DNA of 64,000 nucleotides from the NCBI GenBank assembly GCA_945888625.1, contig CAMDAH010000001.1, positions 124,001 to 188,000 on the forward strand. Direction: 5' to 3'. This DNA comes from Chryseobacterium gleum. GTDB taxonomy: Bacteria > Bacteroidota > Bacteroidia > Flavobacteriales_D > Crocinitomicaceae. The first letter of the stretch is position 1. Each line of letters opens with the position of its first letter. Positions 60,812 through 64,000 of the stretch are shown here, one piece after another. Below the pieces are notes generated by a model that was not told where the DNA came from, did no database searches, and saw only the letters and a list, made by a program, of their open reading frames with translations. Position numbers and translations under genes: made by a program.

Positions 60812-62038
60812 ATGGAAAGTAAATTTTTTGTTTTAATAGCAGTTATTTTAGGGACTATTGCATTGGCACAGCTTGTTCGTGTTTATGAATTGTCCTCAAA
60901 ACTTCGTAAAAATGAAGAACACGAGGTTTCTCACAGAGACAATGTTTTGATGGCAAGACTCATGTTAGTTTTTATGATTTTTCAATTCTTAGGCCTCATT
61001 TTTTTAATTTTTAAGTACGGTTGGACTGGACGTGGTGTTGCTGCGTCAATTGAAGGAGTTGAGACAGATTGGCTACTGAATTTAAATTTCATAATCATCT
61101 TAGCAGCTTTTTTTCTTACCAATTTCTTGTTGTTTTACTTTTCATACAAATATGTAAGAATGCCTGGAGTAAAGGCATTTTATTATCCACACAATAATAA
61201 ATTAGAAATAATTTGGACGATTATTCCAGCTATTGTTTTGTCTGCGATTATAATTTTAGGTCTTAAATCGTGGAACAAATTAACATCGCCGTCTGGAAAT
61301 GATGCGGTGATTATTGAGCTTTTTGCAAAACAATATGACTGGACAGCAAGGTATGCAGGAGCCGACAATATTTTAGGACGTCACGATTATAAATTGACTA
61401 CAGATAATAATGAATTAGCTTTATTAACTTCCAATACCATTGATTCTTCGATCAAGGTCATGATAGAGGGGCCTACAGGCATTAATGTAATCCAAAAAGT
61501 ATTAAACAATAGAGATACGATTATTAACGATTCAACCATGAAGACACTTCGAGTTGATTTGTCGAGAAAGGAACGATTGTTAAGACTTTTGGTTCAGATG
61601 AAAGGTTCTCACTCTAAAAGATTGGACAAGTTAGCTTGGGACGACATTATCCAAAAAGACACGCTTTACCTTTGTGTAAATCAACCTTACGAATTCAACT
61701 TTAGAGCAAAGGATGTATTACATTCCGCTTATTTTCTTCACTTTCGTGCTCAAATGAATGCGGTACCTGGAATGACAACTAGAACAAAATTTACACCGAT
61801 TTATACAACGGATCAAATGCGTAAGAAAATGAAAGATCCCAATTTTCAATATGTATTGTTGTGTAACAAAATTTGTGGAGGAGCCCATTACAAAATGAAA
61901 ATGATTATCGTGGTAAAGGATAAGGTTTCTTTCGATAATTGGATGAAGGGTAAATCTAAAGATACTTTTGGTAACAAGTATTTTCTTAAAACAGAGAGCA
62001 TGAAGGCGCTTCCTGCACCTGTACCCGAAACAATGTAA
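60812..62038 (+). CDS. ctaC: Cytochrome c oxidase subunit II
   Basis: A 408-residue subunit II that carries the CuA centre and passes electrons to subunit I. It has an extra N-terminal membrane segment (about 4-24), then the usual hairpin (about 48-70 and 91-113). The CuA site is complete: the His in 'DVLHSAYFLHFR', then 'CNKICGGAHYKM' with Cys351, Cys355, His359 and Met362. An insert of about 60 residues (roughly 205-275, charged) precedes the CuA part. No cytochrome c domain is fused. Confidence 0.94.
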   Translation: MESKFFVLIAVILGTIALAQLVRVYELSSKLRKNEEHEVSHRDNVLMARLMLVFMIFQFLGLIFLIFKYGWTGRGVAASIEGVETDWLLNLNFIIILAAFFLTNFLLFYFSYKYVRMPGVKAFYYPHNNKLEIIWTIIPAIVLSAIIILGLKSWNKLTSPSGNDAVIIELFAKQYDWTARYAGADNILGRHDYKLTTDNNELALLTSNTIDSSIKVMIEGPTGINVIQKVLNNRDTIINDSTMKTLRVDLSRKERLLRLLVQMKGSHSKRLDKLAWDDIIQKDTLYLCVNQPYEFNFRAKDVLHSAYFLHFRAQMNAVPGMTTRTKFTPIYTTDQMRKKMKDPNFQYVLLCNKICGGAHYKMKMIIVVKDKVSFDNWMKGKSKDTFGNKYFLKTESMKALPAPVPETM

Positions 62039-62080
62039 TAAATGGTTTTACCAATTAATAAATAATATAAATATTTCAAA

Positions 62081-63898
62081 ATGGCTTCATCAGTAGCACA
62101 CGAAGGAAATGACCACGCTGACATGCATCATGGCGATCACCACCATGAAGAGGGCTTTGTTTCCAAGTACATTTTTAGTCAAGACCATAAAATGATAGGA
62201 AAGCAGTTTTTAATGACTGCTGTTTTTATGGGATTTGTGGCGATGTTATTGTCGATTTTATTTAGAATTCAATTGGCATGGCCAGGCGAAAGTTCCGACT
62301 TTTTGTCGTTTTTTTTAGGAGAACAGTGGGCTCCCAACGGAGTCTTAAAGGAAGACATGTATCTTGGATTGGTCACGATACATGGAACAATCATGGTTTT
62401 CTTCCTTTTAACTGGAGGTTTGTCGGGAACCTTTTCGAACATATTGATACCTCTTCAATTGGGCGCACGAGACATGGCATCAGGCTTTCTTAACATGCTT
62501 TCCTTTTGGTTCTTTTTGATTTCATCAATCATTATGTTGTTTTCTTTGTTCATATCCACAGGTCCCGCAATGGCAGGATGGACGATTTACCCCCCACTTT
62601 CAGCGCTTCCTCAGGCGATGTCAGGGTCTGGTTTAGGAATGACTTTGTGGTTGATTTCAATGGCCATTTTCATCGCAGGTTCATTGATAGGAAGTCTTAA
62701 TTATATTGTTACAGTAATCAATTTGAGGACGCAAGGCATGACAATGACAAGAATGCCACTTACCATTTGGGCATTTTTTGTTACTGCTATTCTTGGTGTT
62801 CTTTCCTTCCCTGTTTTACTTTCTGCTGTTTTGTTATTGATGATGGATCGATTAGTGGGTACAAGTTTTTACTTATCTGACATCATTGTTAATGGCGAAA
62901 TGCTCGCTAATCATGGCGGATCACCAATTTTATTTCAGCACTTATTTTGGTTTCTTGGACATCCAGAAGTATATATTGTTTTACTTCCCGCTCTAGGATT
63001 ATCTTCGGAGGTTATTGCAACGAATTCACGTAAACCGATATTTGGTTATAAAGCAATGATAGGGTCTATTTTAGCAATTGGTTTTCTCTCTTTCATCGTT
63101 TGGGGACACCACATGTTTATTACTGGAATGAATCCATTTTTAGGTAGTGTATTTGTATTTACCACTTTACTAATTGCTATTCCTTCAGCAGTTAAAGTGT
63201 TTAATTATCTGACTACATTATGGAAAGGTTCCTTGGTGTTTACTCCTGCTATGTTGTTTGCAATTGCTTTAGTATCTACTTTTATTACTGGTGGTGTTAC
63301 TGGAATCATCTTAGCTGATTCAGCCTTGGATATTGCCATACACGACACCTACTTTGTTGTAGCGCATTTCCATATTGTAATGGGAATGTCTGCAGTTTTT
63401 GGCTTATTTGCAGGTGTTTATCATTGGTTCCCTAAAATGTATGGAAGGATGATGAATACAAGATTAGGTTATGTACACTTTTGGATTACTTTGGTGGGCG
63501 CTTATGGGGTATTCTTTCCAATGCACTTCGTTGGATTAGCTGGAGCGCCAAGAAGGTACTATGATTCTTCTTCTTTTGGGGAATTTAACGATAGTTCTTA
63601 TCAAATGATTATGGACCTCAACGTAATCATTACCATTTTTGCTATTATTGCAGCCATTGGTCAGTTAATATTTGCATTCAATTTTTTCTACAGCATTTTT
63701 AGAGGGGCTAAATCACCACAGAATCCTTGGAGGTCAACCACGCTTGAATGGACAACTCCTGTTGAACACATGCATGGAAATTGGCCTGGCGATTTACCGA
63801 TCGTATACAGATGGCCTTATGATTATTCAAAGCCGGGATCTGAGGTGGACTTTATTCCACAAAACGTTCCACTGGCTGAAGGGGAAGATGAGCACTAA
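62081..63898 (+). CDS. ctaD: Cytochrome c oxidase subunit I
   Basis: A 605-residue heme-copper oxidase subunit I, which reduces O2 to water and pumps protons. About 12-14 helices are present. The low-spin heme ligand is in 'VTIHGTIMVFF'. The active-site His294 and cross-linked Tyr298 are in 'GHPEVYIV', the CuB histidines are 343-344 in 'WGHHMF', and 'HDTYFVVAHFHIVMG' holds the heme ligands. Tyr in HPEVY marks an A-type oxidase. The N terminus has an unusual His-rich stretch ('HEGNDHADMHHGDHHHEEG', about 7-25). It is the last gene of the operon in the window. Confidence 0.96.
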   Translation: MASSVAHEGNDHADMHHGDHHHEEGFVSKYIFSQDHKMIGKQFLMTAVFMGFVAMLLSILFRIQLAWPGESSDFLSFFLGEQWAPNGVLKEDMYLGLVTIHGTIMVFFLLTGGLSGTFSNILIPLQLGARDMASGFLNMLSFWFFLISSIIMLFSLFISTGPAMAGWTIYPPLSALPQAMSGSGLGMTLWLISMAIFIAGSLIGSLNYIVTVINLRTQGMTMTRMPLTIWAFFVTAILGVLSFPVLLSAVLLLMMDRLVGTSFYLSDIIVNGEMLANHGGSPILFQHLFWFLGHPEVYIVLLPALGLSSEVIATNSRKPIFGYKAMIGSILAIGFLSFIVWGHHMFITGMNPFLGSVFVFTTLLIAIPSAVKVFNYLTTLWKGSLVFTPAMLFAIALVSTFITGGVTGIILADSALDIAIHDTYFVVAHFHIVMGMSAVFGLFAGVYHWFPKMYGRMMNTRLGYVHFWITLVGAYGVFFPMHFVGLAGAPRRYYDSSSFGEFNDSSYQMIMDLNVIITIFAIIAAIGQLIFAFNFFYSIFRGAKSPQNPWRSTTLEWTTPVEHMHGNWPGDLPIVYRWPYDYSKPGSEVDFIPQNVPLAEGEDEH

Positions 63899-63904
63899 AA
63901 GAAT

Positions 63905-64000
63905 TTACTCTAGCAATTCTATTTCTTTTGCTACAAGTTCTAATTCCTTATAAAAGCTTTCTCCAAACGCTCTTACAAGAGGTGTTTTTAGAAAACGAAA
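63905..64000 (-). CDS. 3' end of a minus-strand gene (truncated by window end)
   Basis: On the minus strand the frame is open from the window edge to a TAA at 63905-63907, encoding 31 residues ending 'YKELELVAKEIELLE'. It is convergent with ctaD, 6 bases apart. The piece is too short to identify. Confidence 0.5.
   Translation of the reverse strand, partial: FRFLKTPLVRAFGESFYKELELVAKEIELLE

Noticed and set aside
1-64000. Insertion sequences, prophage, integrons or CRISPR arrays
   Set aside because: No transposase, integrase, phage or cas-like product and no regularly spaced repeats were seen; the tRNA genes have no adjacent integrase or repeated 3' end.

Overview
The window is a stretch of chromosome from a member of the Bacteroidota, most likely a flavobacterium-like marine or freshwater aerobe. 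The evidence is an AT-rich composition, the -7 promoter element TAnnTTTG in front of many genes, almost no Shine-Dalgarno sequences, five secreted proteins ending in type IX secretion (T9SS) type A sorting domains, and family variants typical of the phylum (DUF6029, DUF4286, DUF4296, DUF2723, Omp28, alternative complex III). I saw no insertion sequence, prophage, CRISPR array, rRNA or plasmid gene. The region looks like ordinary core and near-core chromosome, densely packed, with no gene-free stretch above 300 bases.

Layout. 1-2032: end of a lipid kinase gene, tRNA-Leu(CAA), and hutI (histidine degradation). 2064-7249: a TraB/GumN-like secreted protein, a DUF4143-type ATPase with damaged P-loop motifs, and an AddB-like PD-(D/E)XK nuclease. 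7388-12370: a small unknown protein, a LysE-type exporter, a long MORN/YwqK repeat protein, and RNase R. 12410-16406: a T9SS cargo protein divergent from a TlpA / DUF6029 barrel / Omp28 lipoprotein operon. All four proteins carry a cysteine pair, so this could be an outer-membrane thiol-redox module. 16453-19018: another T9SS cargo protein, DUF4286, rsmA and a HEAT-like protein. 19040-21426 (minus): a glycosyltransferase, dihydroorotase and a DUF4296 lipoprotein in one operon. 21592-27920: rseP, paaZ and a large AsmA-family protein. 27921-33647: a large T9SS protein with a caspase/gingipain-like layout, recO, YceI, a membrane protein, a fatty acid desaturase, YjbR and an S4 RNA-binding protein.

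33724-39246 is an operon-like run: a FadL-type barrel, an SGNH-like lipoprotein that lacks its catalytic serine, a T9SS-secreted esterase, and a T9SS-secreted protein with a heme motif and a copper monooxygenase core. Together they suggest surface attack on, and uptake of, a hydrophobic ester substrate. tRNA-Cys(GCA) follows. 40262-49568 (minus) is a five-gene overlapping run: a DUF2723 GT-C protein, a polysaccharide deacetylase, a CPA2 antiporter, an orphan histidine kinase and gpmI. tRNA-Gln(UUG), an unknown secreted protein, thiL and a SPOR-domain protein come next. 52289-63898 is the aerobic respiratory chain: alternative complex III (actABCDEF), then cytochrome c oxidase subunits II and I. 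The window ends in the 3' end of a minus-strand gene.

The least expected features are several proteins whose folds look intact but whose catalytic residues are missing (SGNH, gingipain-like, DUF4143 ATPase), the cysteine-paired four-gene locus, the esterase/monooxygenase/FadL run, and repeated sequence motifs at promoters. Family assignments rest on motifs read from the translations; no database search was run.
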